The notes under the pieces are model-generated. The model was not told where the DNA came from, ran no database searches, and was given only the letters and a program-made list of their open reading frames with translations. A DNA stretch of 64,000 nt from Paracoccaceae bacterium. Its GTDB lineage: Bacteria > Pseudomonadota > Alphaproteobacteria > Rhodobacterales > Rhodobacteraceae. The stretch's first letter is position 1. The number at the start of each line of letters is the position of its first letter. The stretch spans positions 62,001-126,000 of the forward strand of contig JAPORQ010000006.1 of the NCBI GenBank assembly GCA_026710155.1, read 5' to 3'. Of this stretch, positions 17,897-26,873 are shown one piece after another. The position numbers and the translations under genes are program-made.

Positions 17897-17917
17897 CCCG
17901 TCGGTAATACCGGCGGG
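17897..17917 (+). promoter_or_regulatory. Hairpin between binding-protein and permease genes
   Basis: Arms CCCG-T-CGGTA and TACCG-G-CGGG around a single A form a compact stem 15 nt past the dctP-type stop codon. Such stems commonly protect the 5' part of the message or attenuate read-through, so that the binding protein is made in excess over the membrane subunits. Confidence 0.55.
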
Positions 17918-17939
17918 CAACCAAATGGATAATGGTTAA

Positions 17940-18590
17940 TTGGCTGGCTCATCTTCAGTTTTGACCGACGGATCATTACTCAGCAGAATTGACCGTCGTC
18001 TGTTTCAGATCGAATCCTTTTTGGCCCTTTTGGGAGGGCTTGCAGTATTTTCGTTGATGTTGCTTGCCGTTACCAGTGTGGGTGGACGCAATTTCTTCAA
18101 TCATCCCATTCCAGGATATGTTGACTGGATTGAACAGGCCATGCCTTTGATAGCATTCATAGGTATTTCATATTGTCAGCGACTTGGTGGACACATCCGT
18201 ATGGATATCCTCATAAGTTTGCTTAAGGGCCGGCCGCTGTGGATTGCAGAATTCATCGGTACCCTCTTGATAATGGTTCTGATGTTACTTCTGGTGTGGG
18301 GGAGCTGGTCACATTTTGAACGATCATTTGACTGGTCGGCACCCTATTGGAGTCGTGACTCAAGCCTTGATATCCGATTGCCTCTCTGGCCAGCAAAACT
18401 GCTTGTTCCAATGGCCTTTTCCGTGTTGTTTCTGCGTTTGGCGCTACAGGTATGGGGTTATGCTCGGGCAATTGTCTCAGGTACTCTCCAACCCGTTGCC
18501 GTACCACTGATTGAAGATGCTTCAAAGATCGCCAAGCAGGAGGCCGAAGCCGTTTCCGGTTTTGATCAAGAAAACGGAACACCGGTCTAG
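17940..18590 (+). CDS. TRAP transporter small permease subunit (DctQ family)
   Basis: A 216-residue protein with four predicted membrane helices and the family pattern SVGGRNFFNHPIPGYVDWIE, then IGISYCQRLGGHIRMD. The apparent start is TTG 17940, because an in-frame TAA directly precedes it and no ATG follows before the first helix. It lies 57 nt after the binding protein and 11 nt before the large permease. The C-terminal 35 residues are a polar extension. Confidence 0.88.
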   Translation: MAGSSSVLTDGSLLSRIDRRLFQIESFLALLGGLAVFSLMLLAVTSVGGRNFFNHPIPGYVDWIEQAMPLIAFIGISYCQRLGGHIRMDILISLLKGRPLWIAEFIGTLLIMVLMLLLVWGSWSHFERSFDWSAPYWSRDSSLDIRLPLWPAKLLVPMAFSVLFLRLALQVWGYARAIVSGTLQPVAVPLIEDASKIAKQEAEAVSGFDQENGTPV

Positions 18591-18604
18591 CGGAGACAGT
18601 TGTG

Positions 18605-20014
18605 ATGGACACCATCGAAATTGGCCTCATAGTCTCCGGTTTTCTTCTTTTACTGGTGGTCCTCGGCGTGAGGGTTGCATTTGCGGCAGCCATTGCCGGA
18701 ATGTTTGGTCTGATCTGGATATTCTGGGACAAGCGTGCCTATGATCCAGACCAATTTGTCTGGGCTTTGACCGTAGCAGTCAAGACGGCTGGTCAAGTAC
18801 CCCACTCCAAGATTTCAACACAGGCTCTTTCACTCATTCCCACTTTCATACTGATTGGCTATCTCGCCTACTATGCCGGATTGACCAAGGCCCTTTTTGA
18901 AGCTGCCAAAAGATGGGTTGGTTGGGTTCCAGGTGGTTTGGCGGTTTCCACGGTTTTCGCCACGGCTGGATTTGCAGCAGTATCCGGTGCATCCGTTGCC
19001 ACTTCGGCAGTCTTCGCCCGCATTGCCATTCCGGAAATGATTGCCATCGGTTACGACAAACGCTTTGCAGCAGGGGTGGTGGCTGCTGCCGGAACACTTG
19101 CTTCTCTGATTCCCCCTTCGGCAATACTTGTCATTTATGCCATAATCGTGGAACAGGATGTCGGTGCATTGTTGTTGGCAGGATTTCTTCCAGGTGCTTT
19201 TTCTGCGGTGGTTTATGCCGTCCTGATTGTTGGCATGGCTATTAGTGTCAAAAACTTCGGACCGCCGGTAAGCGGATTTACCTGGGTTGAGAGGTTTCGT
19301 TCACTTCCACCGGTATTTCCGATTTTTTTCGTTATTTCGATCATCATTTTGTTCATTTACAATCCTTTCGGGGGTGATGCTTGGGGCACACCGACCGAAG
19401 GTGGTGCTCTCGGAGCCTTTGTTGTGTTCATTATGGCTGTCTACCGGGGAATGGGGTGGCCTCAACTCAAAAGTGCACTTATGGAAACGGCCAAGCTTTC
19501 TGTCATGATCTTCACCATTATCTGGGGTGTATTGATCTTTGTCCGTTTTCTGGGATTTGCCGACCTCCCTGGTGTTTTTTCGGATTGGATTACCTCCCTG
19601 GACCAAAGTCCGATACTTACACTTGTCCTGATCCTTTTGGCCTATGCCGTGCTTGGCATGTTCATGGATGCAATTGGAATGCTTATTCTAACCCTTCCGG
19701 TGGTCTTTCCTGCTGTGATAGCCCTGAATGGAGGTGTCGATGTATCGGCCGCCGATAGTGCCTTCGGAATGACTGCCACCGGTTGTGGAATCTGGTTTGG
19801 CATCATTGTCGTAAAAATGGCCGAACTTTGCCTGATCACACCACCAATTGGACTTAACTGTTTTGTTGTGGCTGGTGTACGTCCTGAACTCTCGGTCCAG
19901 GATGTTTTCAAGGGCGTCGCACCCTTTTTTATAGCCGATGCGCTAACAATTACAGGTCTTGTACTTTTGCCGGGAATCGTTCTGTATCTGCCAAACCTGC
20001 TGCTTGGGGGATAA
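18605..20014 (+). CDS. TRAP transporter large permease subunit (DctM family)
   Basis: A 469-residue integral membrane protein with about 12 helices. It shows DctM hallmarks: LGVRVAFAAAIAGM, FAAVSGASVATSAVFARIA, the LIPPSAILVIYAI helix, GMFMDAIGMLILTLPVVFP and ELCLITPPIGLN. It forms the sodium-driven channel with DctQ. ATG 18605 follows a GTG at 18602; either may start, with GGAGA just upstream. Third and last gene of the operon; the frame ends 34 nt before a convergent metallo-hydrolase. Confidence 0.94.
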   Translation: MDTIEIGLIVSGFLLLLVVLGVRVAFAAAIAGMFGLIWIFWDKRAYDPDQFVWALTVAVKTAGQVPHSKISTQALSLIPTFILIGYLAYYAGLTKALFEAAKRWVGWVPGGLAVSTVFATAGFAAVSGASVATSAVFARIAIPEMIAIGYDKRFAAGVVAAAGTLASLIPPSAILVIYAIIVEQDVGALLLAGFLPGAFSAVVYAVLIVGMAISVKNFGPPVSGFTWVERFRSLPPVFPIFFVISIIILFIYNPFGGDAWGTPTEGGALGAFVVFIMAVYRGMGWPQLKSALMETAKLSVMIFTIIWGVLIFVRFLGFADLPGVFSDWITSLDQSPILTLVLILLAYAVLGMFMDAIGMLILTLPVVFPAVIALNGGVDVSAADSAFGMTATGCGIWFGIIVVKMAELCLITPPIGLNCFVVAGVRPELSVQDVFKGVAPFFIADALTITGLVLLPGIVLYLPNLLLGG

Positions 20015-20048
20015 GAAGTCTTTTTACTTCGGAACGAGCACGGTTTGT

Positions 20049-20729
20049 TCAGACATAGGCCAAAACAAGCATGCGGGTTTTTTCCGGCAAATCTTTTTTT
20101 TGTAATTCGACTGTAGAACTACTGGCGAAATCAACCATATCCTCAGGGAAATACTTCAGACACTCGGTAATGAAATACATGTTCTTAGGTTTGTAGCACA
20201 AGGTTCTGAAGTGCATTGGAATGACCAGTTTTGGTTTGGTAATTCCTACTATACGTTTCAATTCGTCAAGAGATATGACCGGAAAACCACCGGCATGGCT
20301 CAACAGGATGTCAATACCCTTGAAGAAATCCAATTGGTCATCCGAAAAATCATTGCCCATATCACCCATGTGTCCAATAGATATGCCATCAACGCTGAAT
20401 TTGTACATGGCATTCTGATCAGGATGACCACTTGGATGCTCACTGTGCTCCATTGCTTCTATGGCGTGGAGTGTAATACCATGGGACTCTAATGAACCGC
20501 CTTGCAGAGAAACCTCCAGGGCATCAATAACCGTCGCATTTGCCTTTTTCGGTACGAGATGATCATTATCATGGAAATCATCATTGCTGCTTGACTTGAT
20601 CACTATGTCCGCTTGTGAAGCAAAGGGTTTGAAACCTGCCTTGTCTGGGTCGTAAGGATCTGTATAGATTATTGTGCCATCACTGCCTTCAATCTCGAAA
20701 CAGGCTTGGCCATACCAGATAATGTTCAT
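20049..20729 (-). CDS. Metallo-beta-lactamase-fold protein (UlaG/UPF0173-like), altered metal motif
   Basis: A 226-residue protein beginning MNIIWYGQACFEIEG, the start typical of MBL-fold hydrolases of the UlaG/YtkL group, with IIYTDPYDP as next strand. HMGDMG and LLSHAGGFPV and PMHFRT near the C-terminus match family positions. However the canonical HxHxDH motif is replaced by a segment reading SSNDDFHDNDH, so zinc binding may be changed or lost. ATG 20729 preferred over 20741. It is convergent with the TRAP operon; function unknown. Confidence 0.75.
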   Translation of the reverse strand: MNIIWYGQACFEIEGSDGTIIYTDPYDPDKAGFKPFASQADIVIKSSSNDDFHDNDHLVPKKANATVIDALEVSLQGGSLESHGITLHAIEAMEHSEHPSGHPDQNAMYKFSVDGISIGHMGDMGNDFSDDQLDFFKGIDILLSHAGGFPVISLDELKRIVGITKPKLVIPMHFRTLCYKPKNMYFITECLKYFPEDMVDFASSSTVELQKKDLPEKTRMLVLAYV

Positions 20730-21014
20730 TTTATACCCCATTCATATTTCTGCAACCCAATGCGTCGGAACATTTCATGGACGCCTTATATCATATTGTC
20801 ATTCCACCGATGGGTTGCAACCGATGTTTTTTCATATGACTTTAGGATTTGTGCTGAACTTCAATTTTAATCTTGTGTACCATTGAATCGATCAGCCTTA
20901 AATTGCGATCTTGCAAAATCCTTCCTGCCAGCCTTGGACAAGTTCAATTTTCAAGTGCCTCTTGCAAATGTCAGAATTCTTACTATTATTTCTGACAAGA
21001 AAAAGGAGAATTTC

Positions 21015-21617
21015 ATGTCAACCGCCAAAACAATTCGTCATCGTGTAATGCTTATCCCACGGGGAAAACCGTTTACCACCAGAAGATTCCTCAAGCTTGG
21101 GTCACGTGCTGCCGTTGACAAGACACTATCCCGCTTGGCCAAGGAAGGTGTGATTCAGCGAATTGTCCATGGCATGTATGTACGCCCAAGGAAAAGCCGT
21201 TTTATTGGTAACGTCATGCCAAGCACGGAAAGGATCGTGGAAGTTTTGGCCAAGGAACATGGTGAAACTATCCAAGTCAACGGTGCAGAGGCCGCACTCC
21301 GGTTCAGGTTATCAACACAGGTGCCCACGGTGCCAGTTTATCATACCAGTGGCCCAAGCCGTGACATCAAGATTGGCAAATTGACCATCAGGTTGAAACA
21401 TGTAAGCAACCGGAAACTATGTCTGGCTGGGAAACACCCTGGGCTAGCCCTTGCTGCCTTGTGGTATCTGGGTAAAAAAAATGTCAACTCCGACATAATC
21501 GGGGCATTGCGTGCAAAACTGACAGCAGAAGAGTTTGCAACCCTGAAAAATGCCAACATTCCGACATGGATGGTCGATGCTTTGGCCCGATACGACAAGG
21601 AAACTGCCTATGCCTAA
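21015..21617 (+). CDS. AbiEi-like (DUF6088) antitoxin
   Basis: A 200-residue protein: an N-terminal winged helix (residues about 1-50, FTTRRFLKLGSRAAVDKTLS, RLAKEGVIQRIVHGMYVRP) followed by the AbiEi/DUF6088 C-terminal domain (QVNGAEAALRFRLSTQVP, VPVYHTSGPSRDI). This is the repressor/antitoxin half of type IV AbiE systems. AAGGAG lies 6 nt before ATG 21015; the earlier start at 20883 lacks this. It overlaps the start of the toxin frame by 8 nt. The gene is open although the toxin is dead. Confidence 0.82.
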   Translation: MSTAKTIRHRVMLIPRGKPFTTRRFLKLGSRAAVDKTLSRLAKEGVIQRIVHGMYVRPRKSRFIGNVMPSTERIVEVLAKEHGETIQVNGAEAALRFRLSTQVPTVPVYHTSGPSRDIKIGKLTIRLKHVSNRKLCLAGKHPGLALAALWYLGKKNVNSDIIGALRAKLTAEEFATLKNANIPTWMVDALARYDKETAYA

Positions 21618-22591
21618 ACATTTCCTGTACTTAACGGACCATGAACGCAGGGATATTTTCTTGAGAGCTGTAGGAGAACTTGGCAAACCGATGGCCGTAT
21701 TGGAAAAGGATATCTGGGTTTGTTGGGTTTTGTAGACACTTTTTTCATTACCGAATGCCCACCCGATGGCCTTCAAGGGAGGCACATCACTTACAAAAAT
21801 CCTTGGAGCAATCAACCGTTTCTCAGAGGATGTGGATGTTACCCTCGACTACCGGTAATTTGAAGATGGTTTTGATCCCTTTGTGAAAGGTGCCAGCAGG
21901 ACTGCCATCAAGAAGTTCGGTGAACGGTTGAAAGGATATACCTACCCGCGATTATGCCCGCGATGTAATCGTTCCCCATTTCCATTCCAGGTTGGGAGAG
22001 TTTCTCGAACCAGAGCAATTCATGCTTGAATCATCAGATGATGGTGAGAAAATCAGGGTTCATTATCCCCCTGTTGCCGAGAGTGGGAATGATTACCTGA
22101 CCAGTGACATTTTGATCGAATTGGGTGGTCGTAATGTCATCTGTCCGAATGAACTCCATGTTGTCAAACCCGATATATCTAGGTTGAATCTAGACCTTGT
22201 TTTTCCTTCGGGAAACGTGGTGGTCCTTTCGCCTGAACGAACTTTTTGGGAGAAGGCAACACTCATACATGTCGAGTGCAAACGCAAAGTATTCAAATCA
22301 GATGCCAATCGCCTATCCCGCCACTGGTATGATTTGTGGATTCTGTCCAAACACGACATTGGCAAGATTGTAATCAAAAACCACAAGCTGCTGGAGGATT
22401 TTGTCCGGCACAAAAAGGTCTTTTTCCATTATGGCTTCGTTGACTACAATGACTGTCTCCACAACAGGTTCTGCCTAGTTCCTGAAGAATCGGCTATCAT
22501 TCATCTCCAAAATGATTACCAAAAGATGTTAGGGGTTGGAATGATATATGGCGACCCGCCTTCATTTTGGAACATCATCAAGGGAGGTTAA
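21610..22591 (+). pseudogene. AbiEii-type nucleotidyltransferase toxin, disrupted
   Basis: Full-length AbiEii-like sequence is recognisable from ATG 21610: LEKDIWVCWVL, then MAFKGGTSLTK and RFSEDVDVTLDY (the nucleotidyltransferase GG/S and ED-x-D motifs), RLGEFLEPEQF, VLSPERTFWEKATLIH and RLSRHWYDLW. It is broken by TAG at 21733-21735, TAA at 21856-21858, and a 4-bp tandem duplication TACC-TACC at 21939-21946 that shifts the frame. A residual 199-residue frame (21992-22591) encodes only the C-terminal part. In AbiE systems this enzyme is the growth-arresting toxin; here it cannot be made whole. Confidence 0.88.
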
Positions 22592-23119
22592 CAACCGATA
22601 GTCTCCCTTTGCCAAGCACTTGTTAATATATTCAGGTTTTAAGGCAATGGATTTGTGCCAGTCATGGTGCCGTAATTATGTCGATGACACCCATTAATGT
22701 AAAATGTGAATATATGGAGGGAGAATACTGGAAGACCTAATGCACTGTCCGTTACATATGGTACCCATTTTATAATGGCGATTTCCTTTATTCATAGGCA
22801 TTCAAAGGAAAAATGATTGGAGTCTTTTGTTTGAATCAGCGCACTAGTTGATATGAATTTCAGGCAATTTATCCGGATTTTGATTTGGGTAGGTTAGCAG
22901 GGTTAAAACGATTCCCGCAGTTTGTCCTGAAAATTGGAGGTTATAAACTTTCTAAATGCAACTAGACAAATACTGTTTTCTATGATAAAAGTTCTTTATT
23001 GCCAATCAGCTAAAAATAAAAATCAATAGGTTGCTTGGTAAATTTAAATCCGGTGAACCGGATAAATAAGTTGACCAGTATTAAAACTGGATTAATACAA
23101 AAGAGGAAGAGCAGTTCTC
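22592..23119. other. Gene-free stretch before the DNA methyltransferase
   Basis: About 530 bp, AT-rich, no supported coding frame, no tRNA or repeat found. The right end carries a purine-rich AGAGGAAGAG (about 23102-23111) that may serve as ribosome-binding site for the methyltransferase. Confidence 0.5.
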
Positions 23120-23893
23120 ATGGTAGCAGTAGCGGTGGATACTCCTGTAGTATCACAATATCATCCAGAAAAAATAAAAGAAAAAATTTCTGGCAAATCA
23201 GTATTTTCGACGGTCAGGGACATTACCTCACCGGAAGTAAAGATTCCCAAATCAATCAAGATCAATTCACGTTTGAAATCAGATGGCTTGGTCCTGATGG
23301 GGAAACTTCCCTCCGATGGTTTCCCCATTGTTTTCTTTGATCCGCAATATCGAGGGGTTCTCGATCGGCTGAAATATGGCAATGAAAACAATGCAAGAAC
23401 AAAAGCGAGATCTCAACTACAGCAAATGTCGGAGGAGACAATCATTTCCTTCATCAATGAAATAGACCGAATACTGGCACCTAGTGGACATATGTTTCTG
23501 TGGTTGGACAAATTTCATTTTTGCTCGGGTTTTCAGGACTGGATCAATGATACCTCGCTCGATGTTGTCGATTTTCTCACCTGGAACAAGGGAAGGATCG
23601 GCCTGGGCTACAGAACCAGAAGAATGAGTGAATACCTGATTGTTGCCCAAAAACATCCAAATCGGGCCAAGGGTATATGGAAACTACGAAACATCCCTGA
23701 TGTTTGGGAGGAAAAGGTGCCCCGAAAAGGTGTACATGTTCACAAAAAACCTGTCAAGCTGCAGGAAACACTCATCAGAGCAGTATCCAACCAAGGTGAT
23801 TACATCGTGGATCCCGCTGCAGGCAGTTTTTCCGTGCTGGAGGCATGTCAGGAAGTCGGCAGGAATTTTATCGGTTGTGATATTGAAGGTTGA
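23120..23893 (+). CDS. Beta-class DNA methyltransferase (N6-adenine or N4-cytosine), solitary
   Basis: A 257-residue SAM-dependent methyltransferase. The catalytic motif IV is D74-P-Q-Y77, a variant of DPPY, and the SAM-binding motif I-like DPAAGSF lies at about 231-237 near the C-terminus. The order IV then I is that of beta-class enzymes such as CcrM. The middle reads [36 protein letters not shown] and IPDVWEEK, typical of phage-like or solitary enzymes. No restriction endonuclease is encoded beside it, so it may regulate or protect rather than restrict. Recognition sequence unknown. Confidence 0.85.
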   Translation: MVAVAVDTPVVSQYHPEKIKEKISGKSVFSTVRDITSPEVKIPKSIKINSRLKSDGLVLMGKLPSDGFPIVFFDPQYRGVLDRLKYGNENNARTKARSQLQQMSEETIISFINEIDRILAPSGHMFLWLDKFHFCSGFQDWINDTSLDVVDFLTWNKGRIGLGYRTRRMSEYLIVAQKHPNRAKGIWKLRNIPDVWEEKVPRKGVHVHKKPVKLQETLIRAVSNQGDYIVDPAAGSFSVLEACQEVGRNFIGCDIEG

Positions 23894-23957
23894 TAAGTTC
23901 AGCCACCATTTGAAAGCCTTAACGATAAATCATATCTGACTTGCAAGGACACTGAGC

Positions 23958-25628
23958 ATGGCTTCCAAAGGTATATACGGAAACAATTTGCCTCACGGCG
24001 GAATCATTCTTGTCAATCAATTGATCCATGAAAATGTAACCCGTGTGTTTTCGGTGCCTGGTGAGAGTTTCCTGAATGTCCTTGACGGGTTGCATGATTC
24101 TTCAATCCAGAATATTGTTTGCCGCAATGAGAGTGGTGCCTGCTTCATGGCCGAAGCATTTGGCAAAATAACCGGTCAACCTGGCGTTGCATTTGTTACA
24201 AGAGGTCCGGGGTCTTCCAATGCATCGGGAGGAATACACACGGCCAAGCAGGATTCAACACCATTGGTGTTGTTCATTGGTCAGGTCAAATCGATCCATC
24301 GGGGAAAGGAAGCCTTTCAGGAAATTGATTACACTGAATTTTTTGGGAGCCAGTGCAAATGGGTGCATGAAATCAGGAATGCGGATGAGATACCAGAGGT
24401 TGTTTCCAAGGCCTTTGCCATTGCCAACGAAGGCCGACCAGGTCCCGTTGCCATATCCCTTCCTGAAGATATACTGGATCAAAGATCCAATGTTGAAACC
24501 CAAAATTCCCTTCAACCCCACAACCCCAAACCTGAACATGATCATGTCAAGCAACTGATCACATGTCTTGAAGCCTCCATCCGACCACTGATTGTGGCAG
24601 GCGGATCCGTTTGGTCGCAGAGATGCAACGATTTACTGGAAGATCTGTCTTCCAAAACCGGCATACCGGTTGCAACCACCTTTCGCAGACAGGACAGGAT
24701 AAATAATCGGCATCCCAATTACGCGGGTGACTTGACGGTTGGAGCAAATCCACACTTGGTTGCAATAGTGGAGGAGACAGATCTGTTGCTGTTGTTGGGA
24801 ACCAGGTTCGGAGATATTCCCTCACAAGGATACAGCATTCCTTCCCGGCACACCAGTCGAAGAAAAATAGTCCATGTATTCCCGTCAAGTGAGGAATTTG
24901 GTAAAAACCTGCCCATTGACCTCGGTATTTGCTCCAAACCAGAGGATCTCCTTGCAGAATTGTCCAACTCGCAAATTGAATTGAAGGCCGAACTGTCCGA
25001 TTGGGCTGAAAAATGCCGATCCTCATACAGGGAATGGATTACAGTGAAAGATGTACCGGGAAAAGTCAAATTTCCTGAAATCATTGCGTGGCTTTCGGCC
25101 AATCTGTCAGAGGAAACAATCGTTGCCAATGGTGCAGGGAATTACGCAGCCTTTTTACACCGTTTTTATCAACCCAGAAGATTTGGAACTCAGTTAGGCT
25201 CAACATCCGGAAGCATGGGATACGGATTGCCTGCGGCCATTTCGGCCAAGTTAGAGTTTCCAGATCGTACAGTGGTGTGTTTGGCTGGGGACGGGTGTTT
25301 GCAGATGACCATCAACGAAATGTCTACGATTTCCCAATATGGCATCAAAGTGATAGTGCTGGTAGCCAATAATGGCATGTTTGGAACAATCCGAATGCAT
25401 CAGGAGCGATATTTTCCCTACCGGGTTTCCGGAACCGATTTATTCAACCCTGATTACCAGTTGTTGTCCAGGGCTTATGGCTGGCATGGCGAATTGGTGA
25501 CCGAAACTTCACAATTCCCAGAGGCCTTCAAACGTTCCCTGACAGCGGACAGGCCTTCACTCATTGAGCTTAAACTGGATCCGGAGGCAATTTCACCAAG
25601 TGAAACCATTTCAAGCTTGCGGAGTTGA
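23958..25628 (+). CDS. Thiamine-diphosphate enzyme, acetolactate synthase-like
   Basis: A 556-residue protein of the acetolactate synthase/benzoylformate decarboxylase superfamily. The N-terminal Pyr domain has the catalytic glutamate region (VPGESFLNVLDG, CRNESGACFMAEA) and RGPGSSNA; the C-terminal PP domain carries the ThDP/Mg motif GDGCLQMTINEMSTISQYGIK with the expected GDG...NN (VANNGMF). No small regulatory subunit is adjacent, so it is probably not the biosynthetic IlvB; a role in decarboxylation of a 2-oxo acid or similar is possible. Its stop codon overlaps the next gene by 4 nt. Confidence 0.85.
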   Translation: MASKGIYGNNLPHGGIILVNQLIHENVTRVFSVPGESFLNVLDGLHDSSIQNIVCRNESGACFMAEAFGKITGQPGVAFVTRGPGSSNASGGIHTAKQDSTPLVLFIGQVKSIHRGKEAFQEIDYTEFFGSQCKWVHEIRNADEIPEVVSKAFAIANEGRPGPVAISLPEDILDQRSNVETQNSLQPHNPKPEHDHVKQLITCLEASIRPLIVAGGSVWSQRCNDLLEDLSSKTGIPVATTFRRQDRINNRHPNYAGDLTVGANPHLVAIVEETDLLLLLGTRFGDIPSQGYSIPSRHTSRRKIVHVFPSSEEFGKNLPIDLGICSKPEDLLAELSNSQIELKAELSDWAEKCRSSYREWITVKDVPGKVKFPEIIAWLSANLSEETIVANGAGNYAAFLHRFYQPRRFGTQLGSTSGSMGYGLPAAISAKLEFPDRTVVCLAGDGCLQMTINEMSTISQYGIKVIVLVANNGMFGTIRMHQERYFPYRVSGTDLFNPDYQLLSRAYGWHGELVTETSQFPEAFKRSLTADRPSLIELKLDPEAISPSETISSLRS

Positions 25629-26857
25629 TGATTTCACAACCAAAAAATTGGGGTTACATTATGATGACATTGAAAGTTTTTTCCACATTCCTACTGATTT
25701 CCCTTGTACCCATTACCGTTAAATCATCCATTGTCCCCTGCGGTGGCACTTTTGAAGAGTTTATTGGAGCCGTAAAACAGGAAGCGCTGGACCGGGGTAC
25801 AGACCAGGAAACAATAGATGGCTTTCTGGCAAGTGTGGAACATGATCCTGATGTCATTAGACGCGACAGATCACAGGGGATCTTCAAAAAGTCCTTCATC
25901 GAATTTTCAAAACTCGTGATGACCAACCACCGTATCGTCAAGGGCAATGAATTTGCGGAAAAACATGGTGCAATCCTGGATGCAGCAAAAGAAAGGTATG
26001 GTGTCCCAAGTGGTGTATTGCTTTCCTTTCTGGCGCTTGAAACCGACTATGGTGTGGTTCAGGGCAGTCATAATACGTTGAATGCCATAGCTACACTTTC
26101 GCATGATTGTCGTCGACCGGAACTCTTCCAGCCGCATTTGTTTGCCGCCCTAGAGTTATACAAGCTGGATAATTTTGACCCACCGAATACCGTTGGAGCC
26201 TGGGCCGGCGAAATCGGCATGATCCAAATGCTTCCAGAGGATATTCTCAAATATGGCATTGATGCCGATGGTGATGGCCAGGTTAATCTCAAGGAGTCTG
26301 TTGCCGATGCGTTGATGACTTCAGGGAATGTATTGAATGTCACTGGATGGAGACCCAACCAGCCCTGGTTGATTGAAGTCATCGTTCCTGAGCAACTTGA
26401 CTGGCAATTGGCCCAACCAAACCATTTTGAGTCACTTGGCAAATGGAAGGAAATGGGTATTATACCACGGGATGGGATATGGCCGGAATTGACCTACGAA
26501 GCAGCTTTGTTACTTCCTCATGGCAGATTGGGACCTGCCTTTTTTGCTTTCCCCAATTACAGCGTTTATCTCGAATGGAACAAATCATTTGTCTATTCGA
26601 CAACCTCGGCCTTTTTTGCTACCCATCTATCCGGAAAACCCATTTATCTTGATGGTACCGCACCTCCACCACTTCCGGAAGAAGACGTGATCAGATTGCA
26701 AACCATTCTGGCCAATCGAGGACATGATGTAGGAAAGGCTGATGGTATTGTGGGAGCAAGAACACGGGCAGCAGTCCGACAGGAACAGTTGAACTTTGAT
26801 CTGCCGGCAGATGCATGGCCTACCAAGGAACTCCTTGAGCTGCTTGATCAAAGCTGA
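25625..26857 (+). CDS. Lytic murein transglycosylase (MltB/SltB family) with peptidoglycan-binding domain
   Basis: A 398-410-residue exported enzyme cleaving glycan strands of peptidoglycan. ATG 25661 gives a proper signal peptide (MMTLKVFSTFLLISLVP), so it may be the true start; ATG 25625 overlaps the previous stop. The catalytic glutamate is in LSFLALETDYGVVQG; AWAGEIGMIQMLPEDILKYG, DADGDGQVNLKESVADAL and GWRPNQPW are family signatures. A C-terminal PG_binding_1 domain (IRLQTILANRGHDVGKADG) follows. A Ca-like loop DADGDGQVN is visible. It sits beside a pilus-like operon on the opposite strand. Confidence 0.92.
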   Translation: MMISQPKNWGYIMMTLKVFSTFLLISLVPITVKSSIVPCGGTFEEFIGAVKQEALDRGTDQETIDGFLASVEHDPDVIRRDRSQGIFKKSFIEFSKLVMTNHRIVKGNEFAEKHGAILDAAKERYGVPSGVLLSFLALETDYGVVQGSHNTLNAIATLSHDCRRPELFQPHLFAALELYKLDNFDPPNTVGAWAGEIGMIQMLPEDILKYGIDADGDGQVNLKESVADALMTSGNVLNVTGWRPNQPWLIEVIVPEQLDWQLAQPNHFESLGKWKEMGIIPRDGIWPELTYEAALLLPHGRLGPAFFAFPNYSVYLEWNKSFVYSTTSAFFATHLSGKPIYLDGTAPPPLPEEDVIRLQTILANRGHDVGKADGIVGARTRAAVRQEQLNFDLPADAWPTKELLELLDQS

Positions 26858-26873
26858 TATCAAAAGGGTTCCA

